From NCBI RefSeq assembly GCF_001422325.1, contig NZ_LMMR01000004.1, forward strand, positions 628,208-692,207: DNA of 64,000 nt. The letters run 5' to 3'. This DNA comes from Leifsonia sp. Leaf264. GTDB taxonomy: Bacteria > Actinomycetota > Actinomycetes > Actinomycetales > Microbacteriaceae. Positions 41,245 to 53,695 of the stretch are shown here, in pieces. How positions within the stretch are numbered: the stretch's first letter is position 1; each line of letters starts with the position of its first letter. Both the position numbers and the translations under genes were made by a program. The notes under the pieces were generated by a model. The model saw only the letters and a program-made list of their open reading frames with translations. It did no database searches and was not told where the DNA came from.

Positions 41245-44200
41245 ATGGCAGTAACACCCGTGTTCTCACGTTTCAGTGCGGTCCCCGCGCGGCAGGGTCT
41301 CTACGACCCGGCCGCCGAGAAGGACGCCTGCGGTCTCGCGATGGTCGCGACCCTGCGCGGCACGGCCGGTCACGACATCATCGAGACCGCCCTGAACGCC
41401 CTGCGCAACCTCGAGCACCGCGGTGCTGTCGGTTCGGATGCCGGAACCGGCGACGGCGCGGGCATCATCACGCAGATCCCCGACGCCTTCCTGCGCGCCA
41501 TCACCGACTTCGCGCTGCCCGAGGTCGGCCGCTACGCCGTCGGAAACGCCTTCCTGCCGACGGACCCGACCGCCCGCAGCGAAGTCAAGCGCCGTCTCGC
41601 GCAGTTCGCGCAGGAGGAGGGACTCGTCGTCATCGGCTGGCGAGAGATCCCCGTGCGCCCCGACGAGGTGGGCTCGCTCGCCCGTGCCGCCATGCCGGCC
41701 ATCCAGCAGCTCTTCCTCACCAGCGCCCTGACCGACGAGAACGGCGACAGCCTCAGCGGCCTCGCCCTCGAGCGCCAGGCGTTCAGGCTGCGCAAGCGCG
41801 TCGAACGGGACCTCGAGGTCTACTTCGCGTCGCTGTCGAGCCGCACCCTCGTCTACAAGGGCATGGTCACGACGCTCCAACTCGAGCCGTTCTACCCCGA
41901 CCTCTCCGACGAGCGTTTCGCCTCGAAGCTCGCCCTCGTGCACTCGCGCTACTCCACCAACACCTTCCCGTCGTGGCCGCTGGCGCAGCCGTTCCGCATG
42001 ATCGCCCACAACGGCGAGATCAACACGATCCAGGGCAACCGCAACTGGATGCGGGCGCGCCAGTCGCAGCTCGAGTCCGAGGTGCTCGGCCCGATCCAGC
42101 CGCTGCTGCCGATCGTCACTCCCGGCGGCAGCGACTCGGCGTCGTTCGACGAGGTCGTCGAGCTCCTGCAGCTCACCGGACGTTCCCTACCGCACGCCAT
42201 CATGATGATGGTGCCCGAGGCGTGGGAGAAGCAGACCGAGATCGACCCGGAGCGTCGCGCCTTCTACGAGTACCACTCCATGCTGATGGAGCCGTGGGAC
42301 GGCCCGGCCGCGATCGTCTTCACCGACGGCTCGCTCGTCGGCGCCACCCTCGACCGCAACGGCCTGCGTCCCGGACGCTTCCTGGTGACGGATGACGGCC
42401 TCGTCGTGCTCGCCAGCGAGATCGGCGTGATCGACGTCGACCCGGCCAAGGTCGTGCGCAAGGGACGTCTGCGCCCCGGCCGCATGTTCCTCGTCGACAC
42501 CGAGGCGGGCCGCCTCATCGAGGACGACGAGATCAAGGCCGAGCTCGCCGCATCCGAGCCGTGGGGCGACTGGCTCGCCGACGAGCGCATCAGGCTCTCC
42601 GACCTGCCCGAGCGCGAGCACATCGTGCACCCGCCGGCATCCGTCGTCCGCCGTCAGCGCACCTTCGGCTACACCGAGGAAGAAGTGCGCATCCTGCTCT
42701 CGCCGATGGCGAAGAACGGGGCGGAGCCGCTCGGTGCCATGGGCTCCGACACCCCCATCGCCGTCCTGTCGGACCGGCCGCGGCTCATCTTCGACTACTT
42801 CACCCAGCAGTTCGCCCAGGTGACGAACCCGCCGCTGGACAGCATCCGTGAAGAGGTCGTCACCTCCCTCGGCACCTCAGTCGGCCCCGAGCGCAACCTG
42901 CTCAGTGCCGGCCCGGAGCACGCTCGCCAGGTCGTCCTGACGTTCCCGGTGATCGACAACGACGAGCTCGCGAAGATCCAGCACATCGATCCGAACCCCG
43001 GCTCGCGCACGGCGACCACCATCAAGGGTCTCTACAGGGTGGATGCCGGCCCCGAGGCGCTGCGCGACCGCCTGGCTGCCATGTGCGACGAGGTCGACGA
43101 GGCCATCGCCGACGGAGCCGAGTACATCGTGCTGAGCGACCGCGACTCCACCAAGGAGCTCGCGCCCATCCCGTCGCTGCTCATGACCGCAGCCGTGCAC
43201 CACCACCTCATCCGGGCGCAGAACCGCATGAAGGTCGGCCTGCTGGTCGAGGCCGGCGACGTGCGCGAGGTGCACCACGTGGCGCTGCTCATCGGCTACG
43301 GGGCATCCGCCGTCAACCCGTACCTCGCGATGGAGACCAGCGAGAACCTGGTGCGGTCCGGCGTGCTGCAGGGCGTCACGCCCGAGAAGGCCGTCGCGAA
43401 CGTCATCAAGGCCCTCGGCAAGGGTGTCCTGAAGATCATGTCGAAGATGGGCATCTCCACCATGGCGTCCTACGCCGGCGCCCAGGCCTTCGAGGCCATC
43501 GGACTGTCCGACGAGTTCATCGCCGAGTTCTTCACCGGTACCACGTCGAAGCTCGGCGGCATCGGCATCGACGTGATCGCCGCCGAGAACCTCGCCCGCC
43601 ACACTGCCGCCTACCCGGAGGATGCCGCCGCCACGGCGCACGAACGCCTCGCGACCGGCGGCGAGTACCAGTGGCGTCGCGACGGCGCACCGCACCTGTT
43701 CAACCCCGAGACTGTGTTCAGGCTGCAGCACTCGACGCGTACGCGCCGCTACGACATCTTCCGCGAGTACACCAAGCTCGTCGACGACCAGGCCGAGCAG
43801 CTCATGACGCTGCGCGGGATGTTCAAGTTCAACGGCGGCCAGCGCACGCCGGTGCCGATCGACGAGGTCGAATCCGTCGCGTCCATCGTCAAGAGGTTCT
43901 CCACCGGAGCGATGAGCTACGGCTCGATCTCCAAGGAGGCCCACGAGACCCTCGCCATCGCGATGAACCGCCTCGGCGGCAAGTCGAACACCGGCGAGGG
44001 CGGCGAGGACCTCGACCGCCTTCTCGACCCCGAGCGCCGCAGCGCCATCAAGCAGGTCGCGTCAGGTCGATTCGGCGTCACGAGCATGTACCTGACCCAC
44101 GCCACCGACCTCCAGATCAAGCTCGCACAGGGTGCGAAGCCCGGTGAGGGCGGGCAGCTGCCGTCGACCAAGGTCTATCCCTGGATCGCGCGCACCCGGC

Positions 44201-45822
44201 ACGGCACAGCGGGCGTCGGCCTCATCTCGCCGCCGCCTCACCACGACATCTACTCGATCGAAGACCTCAAGCAGCTCATCTTCGACCTCAAGCGGTCCAA
44301 CCCGAGCGCGCGCGTGCACACCAAGCTGGTCAGCCAGTCCGGTATCGGCGCCGTCGCGGCCGGAGTCGCCAAGGCCCTCTCCGACGTCATCCTGGTCTCC
44401 GGTCACGACGGCGGAACCGGAGCGAGCCCCGTCAACTCGCTGAAGCACGCCGGAACGCCCTGGGAGCTCGGCCTCGCCGAGACCCAGCAGACCCTGATGC
44501 TGAACGGCATGCGCGACCGTGTCGTGGTGCAGGTCGACGGACAGTTGAAGACCGGTCGCGACGTGCTGATCGGCGCCATGCTCGGCGCCGAGGAGTTCGG
44601 CTTCGCAACGGCCCCGCTCATCGTCGAGGGCTGCATCATGATGCGCGTCTGCCACCTCGACACCTGCCCCGTCGGCGTGGCCACGCAGAACCCCGTCCTG
44701 CGCGAGCGCTTCAGCGGCAAGGCCGAGTACGTGGTGAACTTCTTCGAGTTCATCGCGCAGGAGGTGCGCGAGTACCTCGCCGAGCTCGGCCTGCGCAGCC
44801 TCGATGAGGCGATCGGACGCCGTGACCTGCTCGACGTCGACAACGCCGTCGAGCACTGGAAGGCATCCGGACTCGACCTCGCCCCGATCCTCGTCGGACC
44901 CGACTTCTCCGACTCCGAGCCCCGCAAGAACGCGCGCGGCCAGGAGCACGAGCTCGACAAGCACTTCGACAACGAGCTCATCCGCCTGAGTGCCGACGCC
45001 CTCGATCACGGTTCCCCCGTGGAGATCGCCCTGCCCATCCGCAACACGGAGCGGGCCGTCGGCACGATGCTCGGCCACGAGGTCACCGTGCGCCACGGCG
45101 AGAACGGACTGCCGACAGGCACCATCTCTGTCACCCTGACGGGATCGGCCGGCCAGTCATTCGGCGCCTTCCTGCCGAGCGGCATCTCGCTGCGCCTCGT
45201 CGGCGACTCCAACGACTACGTCGGCAAGGGCCTCTCCGGAGGCCAGATCGTCGTGCGCACCCCCGAAGGCTCGACCTTCGAGGCCGAGCACAACGTCATC
45301 GCCGGCAACGTGATCGGGTACGGGGCCACGCAGGGTGCGATGTTCATCGGCGGCATGGTCGGCGAGAGGTTCTTGGTGCGCAACTCGGGAGCGACCGCCG
45401 TCGTCGAGGGCGTCGGAGACCACGCCCTCGAGTACATGACCGGTGGCCTCGCACTCATCCTCGGAGAGACCGGGCGCAACCTCGGCGCCGGCATGTCCGG
45501 CGGCACGGCCTACGTGTTCGACCTCATCCGCGAGCGCGTCAACCTCGACTCCCTCGCCTCGGGAGAGCTCGACCTGCTGCCGCTCGGAAGCGCCGACAGC
45601 GAGATCGTGCTCGATCTCCTGCGCCGGCACGCGAGCGAGACGGGATCCGTGCTCGCCGAGCGCCTGCTCGCGGAGCCCGACGCGACCCTCGCCCGCTTCA
45701 CGAAGGTGCTTCCGCGCGACTACGCCGCGGTGCTCGAAACCCGCAACACGGCTGTCGCCGAGGGGCTCGACCCCGACGGCGACGTCGTCTGGACACGGAT
45801 TCTGGAGGTCACTGGTGGCTGA
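41245..45822 (+). CDS. gltB: Glutamate synthase large subunit
   Basis: A 1525-residue GOGAT alpha chain transferring glutamine amide to 2-oxoglutarate. The N-terminal amidotransferase nucleophile is Cys29 ([14 protein letters not shown]), exposed after removal of a short propeptide. The central and FMN domains follow ([42 protein letters not shown]), with the 3Fe-4S cysteines in [15 protein letters not shown] and the C-terminal GXGXG-repeat helix domain. GAGGGCGG precedes ATG 41245. A TAGCTT at 41223-41228 may be a -10 box. The 116-base gap after lgt also holds CCCCaccGGGG, a small hairpin. Confidence 0.97.
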   Translation: MAVTPVFSRFSAVPARQGLYDPAAEKDACGLAMVATLRGTAGHDIIETALNALRNLEHRGAVGSDAGTGDGAGIITQIPDAFLRAITDFALPEVGRYAVGNAFLPTDPTARSEVKRRLAQFAQEEGLVVIGWREIPVRPDEVGSLARAAMPAIQQLFLTSALTDENGDSLSGLALERQAFRLRKRVERDLEVYFASLSSRTLVYKGMVTTLQLEPFYPDLSDERFASKLALVHSRYSTNTFPSWPLAQPFRMIAHNGEINTIQGNRNWMRARQSQLESEVLGPIQPLLPIVTPGGSDSASFDEVVELLQLTGRSLPHAIMMMVPEAWEKQTEIDPERRAFYEYHSMLMEPWDGPAAIVFTDGSLVGATLDRNGLRPGRFLVTDDGLVVLASEIGVIDVDPAKVVRKGRLRPGRMFLVDTEAGRLIEDDEIKAELAASEPWGDWLADERIRLSDLPEREHIVHPPASVVRRQRTFGYTEEEVRILLSPMAKNGAEPLGAMGSDTPIAVLSDRPRLIFDYFTQQFAQVTNPPLDSIREEVVTSLGTSVGPERNLLSAGPEHARQVVLTFPVIDNDELAKIQHIDPNPGSRTATTIKGLYRVDAGPEALRDRLAAMCDEVDEAIADGAEYIVLSDRDSTKELAPIPSLLMTAAVHHHLIRAQNRMKVGLLVEAGDVREVHHVALLIGYGASAVNPYLAMETSENLVRSGVLQGVTPEKAVANVIKALGKGVLKIMSKMGISTMASYAGAQAFEAIGLSDEFIAEFFTGTTSKLGGIGIDVIAAENLARHTAAYPEDAAATAHERLATGGEYQWRRDGAPHLFNPETVFRLQHSTRTRRYDIFREYTKLVDDQAEQLMTLRGMFKFNGGQRTPVPIDEVESVASIVKRFSTGAMSYGSISKEAHETLAIAMNRLGGKSNTGEGGEDLDRLLDPERRSAIKQVASGRFGVTSMYLTHATDLQIKLAQGAKPGEGGQLPSTKVYPWIARTRHGTAGVGLISPPPHHDIYSIEDLKQLIFDLKRSNPSARVHTKLVSQSGIGAVAAGVAKALSDVILVSGHDGGTGASPVNSLKHAGTPWELGLAETQQTLMLNGMRDRVVVQVDGQLKTGRDVLIGAMLGAEEFGFATAPLIVEGCIMMRVCHLDTCPVGVATQNPVLRERFSGKAEYVVNFFEFIAQEVREYLAELGLRSLDEAIGRRDLLDVDNAVEHWKASGLDLAPILVGPDFSDSEPRKNARGQEHELDKHFDNELIRLSADALDHGSPVEIALPIRNTERAVGTMLGHEVTVRHGENGLPTGTISVTLTGSAGQSFGAFLPSGISLRLVGDSNDYVGKGLSGGQIVVRTPEGSTFEAEHNVIAGNVIGYGATQGAMFIGGMVGERFLVRNSGATAVVEGVGDHALEYMTGGLALILGETGRNLGAGMSGGTAYVFDLIRERVNLDSLASGELDLLPLGSADSEIVLDLLRRHASETGSVLAERLLAEPDATLARFTKVLPRDYAAVLETRNTAVAEGLDPDGDVVWTRILEVTGG

Positions 45823-45875
45823 GCGAATCGATCGTCTGGACACGCCTGTGCTTACTCACGACTCGGAGGTGACCG

Positions 45876-45883
<8 letters not shown>
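45804..45883 (+). repeat. Duplicated gltB/gltD junction (19-bp direct repeat, 61 bp apart)
   Basis: GGAGGTCACTGGTGGCTGA (45804-45822) recurs as GGAGGTGACCGGTGGCTGA (45865-45883) with two mismatches. The first copy ends gltB; the second supplies the ribosome-binding site and start of gltD. Confidence 0.8.
45815..45883 (+). CDS. Candidate 22-aa ORF bridging gltB and gltD
   Basis: GTG 45815 overlaps the gltB stop (GTGGCTGA) with GGAGGT 5 bases upstream, and the frame (22 codons, starting [12 protein letters not shown]) ends at TGA 45881, overlapping the gltD start in the same eight bases. Translation of it would couple gltB to gltD. It may equally be a by-product of the repeat; no homologue is known to me. 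Confidence 0.35.
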
Positions 45884-47333
<1,450 letters not shown>

Positions 47334-47386
47334 GACTTTTCACGAGGCCCCACAAGGGCTGCACAACAATCGGAGTAGAAACGCAC

Positions 47387-48802
47387 ATGAGACGCGCGAA
47401 AATCGTCGCAACACTCGGCCCGGCAGTGTCGAGCTACGAGAACATCAGGGCGATCATCGACGCCGGCGTGGACGTCTGCCGGATGAACCTGAGCCACGGC
47501 AGCTATGACGTGCACGAGGGCATCTATCAGAACGTCCGCAAGGCGGCCAACGACTCGGGCAAGGCCGTCGCCGTGCTCGTCGACCTGCAGGGCCCGAAGA
47601 TCCGTCTCGGCAAGTTCGAGGGCGGACCGTACGAGCTCGCCCAGGGCGACATCTTCAAGATCACCACCGAAGACATCATCGGAAACAAGGACATCTGCGG
47701 CACGACCTTCAAGGGCCTGCCCCAGGACGTCGCCGCCGGGGACTTCCTCCTCATCGACGACGGCAAGGTGCGCGTCGAGGTCGTCGAGACGGATGGCACC
47801 GTCGTCACCACGAAGGTCATCGTCGCCGGCCCGGTGTCCAACAACAAGGGCATCAACCTCCCCGGCGTCGCGGTCAACGTGCCCGCGCTGTCCGAGAAGG
47901 ACGAGGCAGACCTGCGCTGGGGCCTGAAGCTCGGCGCCGACATCATCGCCCTGTCGTTCGTGCGCAACGCCGACGACATCATCCGCGTGCACGAGATCAT
48001 GGACGAGGAGGGACGCCGCGTCCCCGTCGTCGCGAAGATCGAGAAGCCGCAGGCCGTCGATCACCTCGAGGAGATCGTGGAGGCCTTCGACTCGATCATG
48101 GTCGCCCGCGGTGACCTCGGCGTCGAGCTCCCGCTCGAGGCCGTGCCGATCGTGCAGAAGCGCGCCGTCGAGATCGCCCGCCGCCTGGCCAAGCCCGTCA
48201 TCGTCGCGACCCAGATGCTCGAGTCGATGATCCACAGCCCGGTGCCCACGCGCGCCGAGACCTCCGATGTCGCCAACGCGATCCTCGACGGAGCAGACGC
48301 CGTCATGCTCAGTGGCGAGACCAGTGTCGGAGAGTACCCGGTCATCACCGTCCAGACCATGGCCCGCATCGTCGAGTCCACCGAGCTGCACGGTCTCGAC
48401 CGCATCCAGCCTCTCGGCACCAAGCCGCGCACCCAGGCCGGCGCCATCACCCTCGCCGCCGTCGAGGTGGCCGACTTCGTCGAGGCCAAGTACCTCTGCG
48501 TCTTCACCGAGTCCGGTGAGTCGGTCCGACGGATGTCGCGCCTGCGCAACAAGATCCCGATCCTGGCGTTCACGCCCGACCCGGCGATCCGTCGGCGCAT
48601 GGCACTGAACTGGGGCGTCGAGTCCTTCGTCGTCGATCGGGTGACCCACACCGACCAGATGGTCAGCCAGGTCGACGAGGTGCTCGCCTCGACCGGCAAG
48701 GCCGCCATCGGCGAGAAGGTCATCATCATCTCGGGATCCCCTCCCGGAATCCCCGGCACCACCAACGACGTGCGCGTGCACATCGTCGGCGAGGTGCTGT
48801 AG
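47387..48802 (+). CDS. pyk: Pyruvate kinase
   Basis: A 471-residue glycolytic enzyme forming pyruvate and ATP from PEP and ADP. It begins RRAKIVATLGPAVSSYE and has RMNLSHG, the catalytic Lys in VVAKIEKPQAV, VARGDLGVELPLE, and GADAVMLSGETSVGEYP. The C-terminal allosteric domain is complete and ends with NDVRVHIVG. No extra PEP-utiliser domain is present. A very strong hairpin follows the stop. Confidence 0.97.
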   Translation: MRRAKIVATLGPAVSSYENIRAIIDAGVDVCRMNLSHGSYDVHEGIYQNVRKAANDSGKAVAVLVDLQGPKIRLGKFEGGPYELAQGDIFKITTEDIIGNKDICGTTFKGLPQDVAAGDFLLIDDGKVRVEVVETDGTVVTTKVIVAGPVSNNKGINLPGVAVNVPALSEKDEADLRWGLKLGADIIALSFVRNADDIIRVHEIMDEEGRRVPVVAKIEKPQAVDHLEEIVEAFDSIMVARGDLGVELPLEAVPIVQKRAVEIARRLAKPVIVATQMLESMIHSPVPTRAETSDVANAILDGADAVMLSGETSVGEYPVITVQTMARIVESTELHGLDRIQPLGTKPRTQAGAITLAAVEVADFVEAKYLCVFTESGESVRRMSRLRNKIPILAFTPDPAIRRRMALNWGVESFVVDRVTHTDQMVSQVDEVLASTGKAAIGEKVIIISGSPPGIPGTTNDVRVHIVGEVL

Positions 48803-48820
48803 GGACGTTCCCCTGCTGTT

Positions 48821-48859
48821 CGACGGGCCGGTGCGGATAATTTCCGCGCCGGCCCGTCG
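48821..48859 (+). terminator. Very strong terminator after pyk
   Basis: A 17-bp stem with a 5-base loop (TAATT): CGACGGGCCGG (48821-48831) pairs with CCGGCCCGTCG (48849-48859), and TGCGGA with TCCGCG continue the stem with one T-G pair. It lies 18 bases after pyk and just before the xfp promoter. Confidence 0.9.
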
Positions 48860-48867
48860 TGCGTTCC

Positions 48868-48873
48868 TAGGAT
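48868..48873 (+). promoter_or_regulatory. Candidate xfp promoter -10 (TAGGAT)
   Basis: TAGGAT lies 9 bases after the pyk terminator and would begin a short leader. GGAGGA (48890-48895) serves as the ribosome-binding site 5 bases before ATG 48901. Confidence 0.45.
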
Positions 48874-48900
48874 GGAGGAACCGACAGACGGAGGATCCCC

Positions 48901-51360
48901 ATGGCAGCACGCGCAGCATCCGCCGACACCTGGAAGACCAGGTCGGACTCGCCACTCACCGACGAGACCATCGCTGCCATCGACGCCTGGTGGCGTGCGG
49001 CCAACTACCTCTCGGTCGGTCAGATCTACCTGTTGGCGAATCCCCTGCTGCGCGAACCGCTGACGCCGGAGCACATCAAGCCGCGCCTGCTCGGCCACTG
49101 GGGCACCACGCCCGGCCTCAACTTCATCTACGCGCACCTCAATCGCGCGATCCGCGAGCGCGACCTCGACACCCTGTACATCGCCGGACCGGGCCACGGC
49201 GGCCCGGGCATGGTGGCGAACGCCTACCTCGACGGCACCTACAGCGAGATCTACAACGACATCGACCAGTCCGCGGAAGGACTGCGCCGGCTGTTCCGGC
49301 AGTTCTCCTTCCCCGGTGGCATCCCGAGCCATGCCGCCCCCGAGACACCCGGGTCCATCCACGAGGGCGGTGAGCTCGGATACGCCCTCTCGCACGCCTA
49401 CGGCGCCGCATTCGACAACCCGCAGCTGCTCGTCGCCGCCGTCGTCGGCGACGGCGAGGCCGAGACGGGTCCGCTTGCCACGGCCTGGCACTCCAACAAG
49501 TTCCTCGATCCGGCCACCGACGGCGTCGTGCTGCCGATCCTGCACCTCAACGGCTACAAGATCGCCAACCCCACGGTGCTGGCCCGCATCCCCGAGGAGG
49601 AGCTCTTCGAGCTGATGCGCGGCTACGGTTACACGCCGTACCTCGTCTCCGGCGGCTTCGACGGCGAGGATCCCATCGCCGTGCACGAACGCATGGCGTG
49701 GATCCTCGACGAGATCCTCGACCGCATCGCCGAGATCAAGCGGAGCGCAGCCGACGGCACCCTCGACGGGCGCCCGGCCTGGCCCATGCTGATCCTCCGC
49801 ACGCCCAAGGGCTGGACCTGCCCGACGACCATCGACGGGCATCCGGCAGAGGACAACTGGCGTTCCCACCAGGTTCCCCTGGCCGACGCCCGCGACACCC
49901 CAGAGCACACCCGCGTCCTGGAGGAGTGGATGCGCTCCTACAGGCCGGAGGAGTTGTTCGACGAGGCCGGTGCGCCCGAGCCGTCGGTGGTGTCGATGGC
50001 GCCGGACGGTGAGCGGCGGATGAGCGCCAACCCGCACGCCAACGGCGGGCTGCTGCGGAAGGCGCTGCGGTTGCCGGACTTCCGGGACTACGCGGTCGAC
50101 GTGCCGGAGCCGGGCGCCACCATCGGAGAGGCCACCCGGGTGCTGGGAGCCTGGCTGCGTGACGTCATCCGTGACAATCCGACGAACTTCCGCATCTTCG
50201 GCCCCGACGAGACGGCGTCGAACCGCCTCTCCGACGTGTTCGAGGTGACGGACAAGCAGTGGAACGCCGAGCGCTGGCCGATCGACGACGACAACCATCT
50301 CGCGAAGGCGGGCCGCGTCATGGAGATGCTCAGCGAGCACCAGTGCCAGGGCTGGCTCGAGGGCTACCTGCTCACGGGTCGCCACGGCATCGTGAACTCG
50401 TACGAGGCGTTCATCCACATCGTCGACTCGATGTTCAACCAGCACGCGAAGTGGTTGAAGAGCTCTCGGGCGATCCCGTGGCGCAGCCCGGTGTCGTCGC
50501 TGAACTACCTGCTCAGCTCCCACGTCTGGCGACAGGACCACAACGGCGCGTCGCACCAGGATCCGGGCTTCATCGACCACGTCATGAACAAGAAGGCCGA
50601 CGTGGTGCGCGTCTACCTGCCGTTCGATGGCAACACGCTGCTCTCCACCTACGACCACTGCCTGCGATCGGTCGACTACGTCAACGTCGTCGTGGCCGGC
50701 AAGCAGCCGAGCCCGAACTGGCTGTCGATGCCCGCGGCGATCGAGCACTGCACCCGCGGCCTCGGCCTGTTCGACTGGGCGGGAACGGAGGTCGCCGGTG
50801 AGCAGCCCGATGTCGTGCTCGCCTGTGCCGGTGACGTGCCGACGGTCGAGATCCTGGCCGCGGCACAGATCCTCCGCGAGCGCGTGCCGTCCCTGCGCGT
50901 GCGCGTCGTCAATGTGGTCGACCTGATGCGTCTGCAGAGCGAGGGGGAGCATCCGCACGGGCTCTCGGACCGTGAGTACGACGCCGTCTTCACCCCGGAC
51001 AAGCCCGTCATCTTCGCCTACCACGGCTATCCCTGGCTCATCCACCGCCTCACGTACAGGCGTTCTGGGCACGCGAACCTGCACGTGCGCGGCTTCAAGG
51101 AGGAAGGGACCACGACCACGCCGTTCGACATGGTGATGCTGAACGACATGGACCGCTTCCACCTCGTGACCGACGTGATCGACAGGGTGCCCGGCCTCGC
51201 CGCTCGAGAGGGCATGCTGCGGCAGGAGATGCAGGATGCCCGCATCCGCGCCAAGGCGTACACGCGCGAGCACGGAGAGGACCTCCCCGAGGTCGCCGAG
51301 TGGTCGTGGACCGGATCGGCACCGGCAGGGTCGAGCTCGACCGGCGGTGATAACGACTGA
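48901..51360 (+). CDS. xfp: Xylulose-5-phosphate/fructose-6-phosphate phosphoketolase
   Basis: An 819-residue thiamine diphosphate enzyme cleaving xylulose-5-P (and often fructose-6-P) to acetyl phosphate plus a sugar phosphate. Signature 1 [15 protein letters not shown] is near residues 159-173, signature 2 [14 protein letters not shown] near 182-195, and GHGGPG and [15 protein letters not shown] are also typical. It is full length. It has its own promoter after the pyk terminator. No acetate kinase or phosphotransacetylase gene is adjacent, so the fate of acetyl phosphate cannot be read here. Confidence 0.96.
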   Translation: MAARAASADTWKTRSDSPLTDETIAAIDAWWRAANYLSVGQIYLLANPLLREPLTPEHIKPRLLGHWGTTPGLNFIYAHLNRAIRERDLDTLYIAGPGHGGPGMVANAYLDGTYSEIYNDIDQSAEGLRRLFRQFSFPGGIPSHAAPETPGSIHEGGELGYALSHAYGAAFDNPQLLVAAVVGDGEAETGPLATAWHSNKFLDPATDGVVLPILHLNGYKIANPTVLARIPEEELFELMRGYGYTPYLVSGGFDGEDPIAVHERMAWILDEILDRIAEIKRSAADGTLDGRPAWPMLILRTPKGWTCPTTIDGHPAEDNWRSHQVPLADARDTPEHTRVLEEWMRSYRPEELFDEAGAPEPSVVSMAPDGERRMSANPHANGGLLRKALRLPDFRDYAVDVPEPGATIGEATRVLGAWLRDVIRDNPTNFRIFGPDETASNRLSDVFEVTDKQWNAERWPIDDDNHLAKAGRVMEMLSEHQCQGWLEGYLLTGRHGIVNSYEAFIHIVDSMFNQHAKWLKSSRAIPWRSPVSSLNYLLSSHVWRQDHNGASHQDPGFIDHVMNKKADVVRVYLPFDGNTLLSTYDHCLRSVDYVNVVVAGKQPSPNWLSMPAAIEHCTRGLGLFDWAGTEVAGEQPDVVLACAGDVPTVEILAAAQILRERVPSLRVRVVNVVDLMRLQSEGEHPHGLSDREYDAVFTPDKPVIFAYHGYPWLIHRLTYRRSGHANLHVRGFKEEGTTTTPFDMVMLNDMDRFHLVTDVIDRVPGLAAREGMLRQEMQDARIRAKAYTREHGEDLPEVAEWSWTGSAPAGSSSTGGDND

Positions 51361-51361
51361 G

Positions 51362-52417
51362 TCAGTCGCGCGGGTCGACGCCCTTCGGGGCTCGGGGCGC
51401 GCTGTCGTAGCGGATGCCGCGACCCTCGGCCACGTCGGCCTCGGCCCTGGCCGCCCGCTTCTCGGCGAGGGCCGTCGTGCGGGGCGGCATCCGCAGGTTC
51501 TCCTCGGCGGCGATGCCCGACTGCAGTTGGCGACCGCGTTCGACCTCGGAGTCGAACTCGGCACCGAACAGGAGCGCGAGGTTGGCGATCCAGAGCCAGA
51601 TGAAGAAGATCAGCGCGCCCGCGAGTGATCCGTAGATGCGGCCGTAGTTGGAGAAGTTCAGGATGTAAATGAAGAACAGCGCCGACGACACCACCATCGT
51701 CGTCAACGCGAGCAGCGCCCCCATGCTGAGCCAACGGAATCGGCGCTGGTGCACGTTCGGCGTCGAGTAGTAGAGCAGCCCGATCACCACGATCGCGAGC
51801 AGGACGAGGATCGGCCACTTGAGGATCGACCACAGGCCGAGCCACGGCTCGCCGATGCCGAGCGCCGTCCCGACGGCATCCGCCACGGGTCCCGAGACTA
51901 TGAGCATGCAGCCCATCACGCCCAGGAGCACGGCGAAGACGACGCTGATGAGGAGCTGCTGCGGCTTCAGGATGGTGAAACCGCGTCCCTCATCGACCTC
52001 GTAGATGCGGTTCATGGCGCGGCTGAAGGCGCCGACATAGCGCGAGACGGTCCAGATCGTCAGGACGACGCCGAAGACGAGCGCGAACCAGCCCGAGGAA
52101 TCGGCGAGCTGGGCGAGCGCGTCCTCGATCTCGCCCAGGTCGGTGCCGGGGAACGCGTCCTTGAGGATGCCGAGCACCGAGGTGATCGAGCCGTCGCCGT
52201 CGCCGAACACCACGAATCCGGCGACGACGGCGATGAGCGCCGGGAAGATGGACAGCACGCCGTAGTAGGTGAGCGCTGCAGCGGCGTCGGGCAGGTCGTC
52301 GAAGCCGAACTCCCGGGTGGTGCGCTTCATGATGTAGCGCCAGGTCTCGCGGCGCAGGTCCTGCGGACCTGACGGCTCGACGTCGGGGTCGATGCCGCGG
52401 GTGTCGTGCTGTGTCAC
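51362..52417 (-). CDS. YihY/virulence factor BrkB family membrane protein
   Basis: A 351-residue inner-membrane protein with about six helices: FGFDDLPDAAAALTYYGVLSIFPALIAVVAGF-type start (the YihY AALTYY segment), then helices near 125-150, 170-195, 215-240, 250-275 and 280-300. LLYYSTPNVHQRRFRW and the NYGRIYGSLAG loop are family hallmarks. The C-terminal 50 residues are charged and cytoplasmic. Function is unsettled; older labels as ribonuclease BN are wrong for this family. GTG 52417 with GGGAG upstream is chosen, since the frame further upstream is antisense to the next gene. Confidence 0.88.
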   Translation of the reverse strand: MTQHDTRGIDPDVEPSGPQDLRRETWRYIMKRTTREFGFDDLPDAAAALTYYGVLSIFPALIAVVAGFVVFGDGDGSITSVLGILKDAFPGTDLGEIEDALAQLADSSGWFALVFGVVLTIWTVSRYVGAFSRAMNRIYEVDEGRGFTILKPQQLLISVVFAVLLGVMGCMLIVSGPVADAVGTALGIGEPWLGLWSILKWPILVLLAIVVIGLLYYSTPNVHQRRFRWLSMGALLALTTMVVSSALFFIYILNFSNYGRIYGSLAGALIFFIWLWIANLALLFGAEFDSEVERGRQLQSGIAAEENLRMPPRTTALAEKRAARAEADVAEGRGIRYDSAPRAPKGVDPRD

Positions 52418-52503
52418 GGATGCTCCCGATCTCTGACGGGTATGCGACTCCCGTTCCTGCTCCGTCGGCTCATTCAGCTCTGTCGGCTCTAGCAATGTAC
52501 CTC

Positions 52504-52509
52504 TAGTCT
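52504..52509 (+). promoter_or_regulatory. -10 box of leaderless LtrA-family gene
   Basis: TAGTCT ends 7 bases before GTG 52517. The upstream sequence contains two CTCTAG copies (52487-52492 and 52501-52506), the second overlapping this box. Confidence 0.5.
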
Positions 52510-52516
52510 GGGCGGC

Positions 52517-53695
52517 GTGAGCCAGCAGCCGGCAGTGCCAGAGGGTCTCGTGCGAACCCCACGGCACGCGCAGTGGCTGGAGCTGTTCCTCGACCTCGTG
52601 ATGGTCGCCTTCGTCGGCGTCCTGGCCCACAGTCTGCACGGGGAACCGTCCGCGCTCGATTTCGCGACCTTCGTCGTGCTCTTCTTCCCGGCGTGGTGGG
52701 TCTGGATGAATGTCACCATCACGATGAACCTCTTCGGGGCCGTCGTCACGCCCAGGATCTGGGTCATGGTCAGCGTGGTCATGCTCTCCGTGGGGGTCAT
52801 GGCAGCGGCGGTCTCCGAGGGGCTCGGTGAGCGTGCCTGGGCCTATGCGGCCGGCAACGCCGTCATCCGTCTGGTGATCCTCATCCCCTGGTGGATGGAG
52901 GGGCGACGGGCCGGGGTGCCCTGGTATCGCTCGCTCACCTACAACGGCCTGACGGCGGTCATCTGGGCGGCGTCGATCGTGGTTCCGCAGCCGGCGCAGT
53001 TCGTTCTCTGGGGTGTCGCAATCGGAATCGAGGTGCTCCTGCTCGCCTTCCTCGGCAGCCAGCGCGACTGGCTGCGCGACACCCTCGACATCGATCACAT
53101 CGCCGAGCGGGTCGGACTCTTCGTCGTCATCGTGTTCGGCGAGACGATCCTGTCGATCATCGCCGAGATCGACGAGCACTGGTCGGTGGCATCCGGGGTC
53201 ACGGCGATCCTCGCGTTCGCGGCCATCTCCGGCCTCGCCTGGGCGTTCTTCCAGTACGGGGCACGGAGCGCGGAGGACGGATGGCGCCGACTGCAGCGCG
53301 ACGGGGACATCCGTGCTCTCCGCGACACCGTGATGTACCTGCCGTTCGTGCTCGTGGTCGGCATCGTCATGCTCGCAGCCGGACTCGGCACGGCGGTGGC
53401 GGAGGCCGGTCACCGCCTGCCCGGGGGAGCCACCGTCTGCATCGTGGCCGGCATCGCCTTGTTCTACGCGGCAAACGCCGCCATAGCGCTGCGGTACGGT
53501 GATCCGCCGCGACGTGTGGCCCGGTGGGGAATCGTCGGGGTGCTGCTGCCGTTCCTGCTGTTCCCGGTGGCTGCCGCCGCGGATGCCGGCGTGGTGGTGG
53601 CCGCCACCGTCCTGGTCATCGCAGCGATGGTCGCCATGGCGGAGATCAGCCGGCGACGTGCTCGGCTCGGTCGGTTGCGATCCAGCCGCTCGTGA
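52517..53695 (+). CDS. ltrA: Low temperature requirement protein A (LtrA) family membrane protein
   Basis: A 392-residue polytopic protein with about ten hydrophobic helices. The N-terminus QWLELFLDLVMVAFVGVLAH and the central HIAERVGLFVVIVFGETILSII are characteristic of the LtrA family, first noted in Listeria growth at low temperature; its biochemical role is unknown. The start is GTG 52517, 7 bases after TAGTCT. Its last 50 bases overlap the end of the convergent SDR gene (53646-53695). Confidence 0.88.
   Translation: MSQQPAVPEGLVRTPRHAQWLELFLDLVMVAFVGVLAHSLHGEPSALDFATFVVLFFPAWWVWMNVTITMNLFGAVVTPRIWVMVSVVMLSVGVMAAAVSEGLGERAWAYAAGNAVIRLVILIPWWMEGRRAGVPWYRSLTYNGLTAVIWAASIVVPQPAQFVLWGVAIGIEVLLLAFLGSQRDWLRDTLDIDHIAERVGLFVVIVFGETILSIIAEIDEHWSVASGVTAILAFAAISGLAWAFFQYGARSAEDGWRRLQRDGDIRALRDTVMYLPFVLVVGIVMLAAGLGTAVAEAGHRLPGGATVCIVAGIALFYAANAAIALRYGDPPRRVARWGIVGVLLPFLLFPVAAAADAGVVVAATVLVIAAMVAMAEISRRRARLGRLRSSRS

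Noticed and set aside
48061-51564. Very long minus-strand ORF (1167 codons) across pyk and xfp
   Set aside because: It lies antisense to two genes with clear families and has low-complexity composition; long antisense frames are expected at this GC content.
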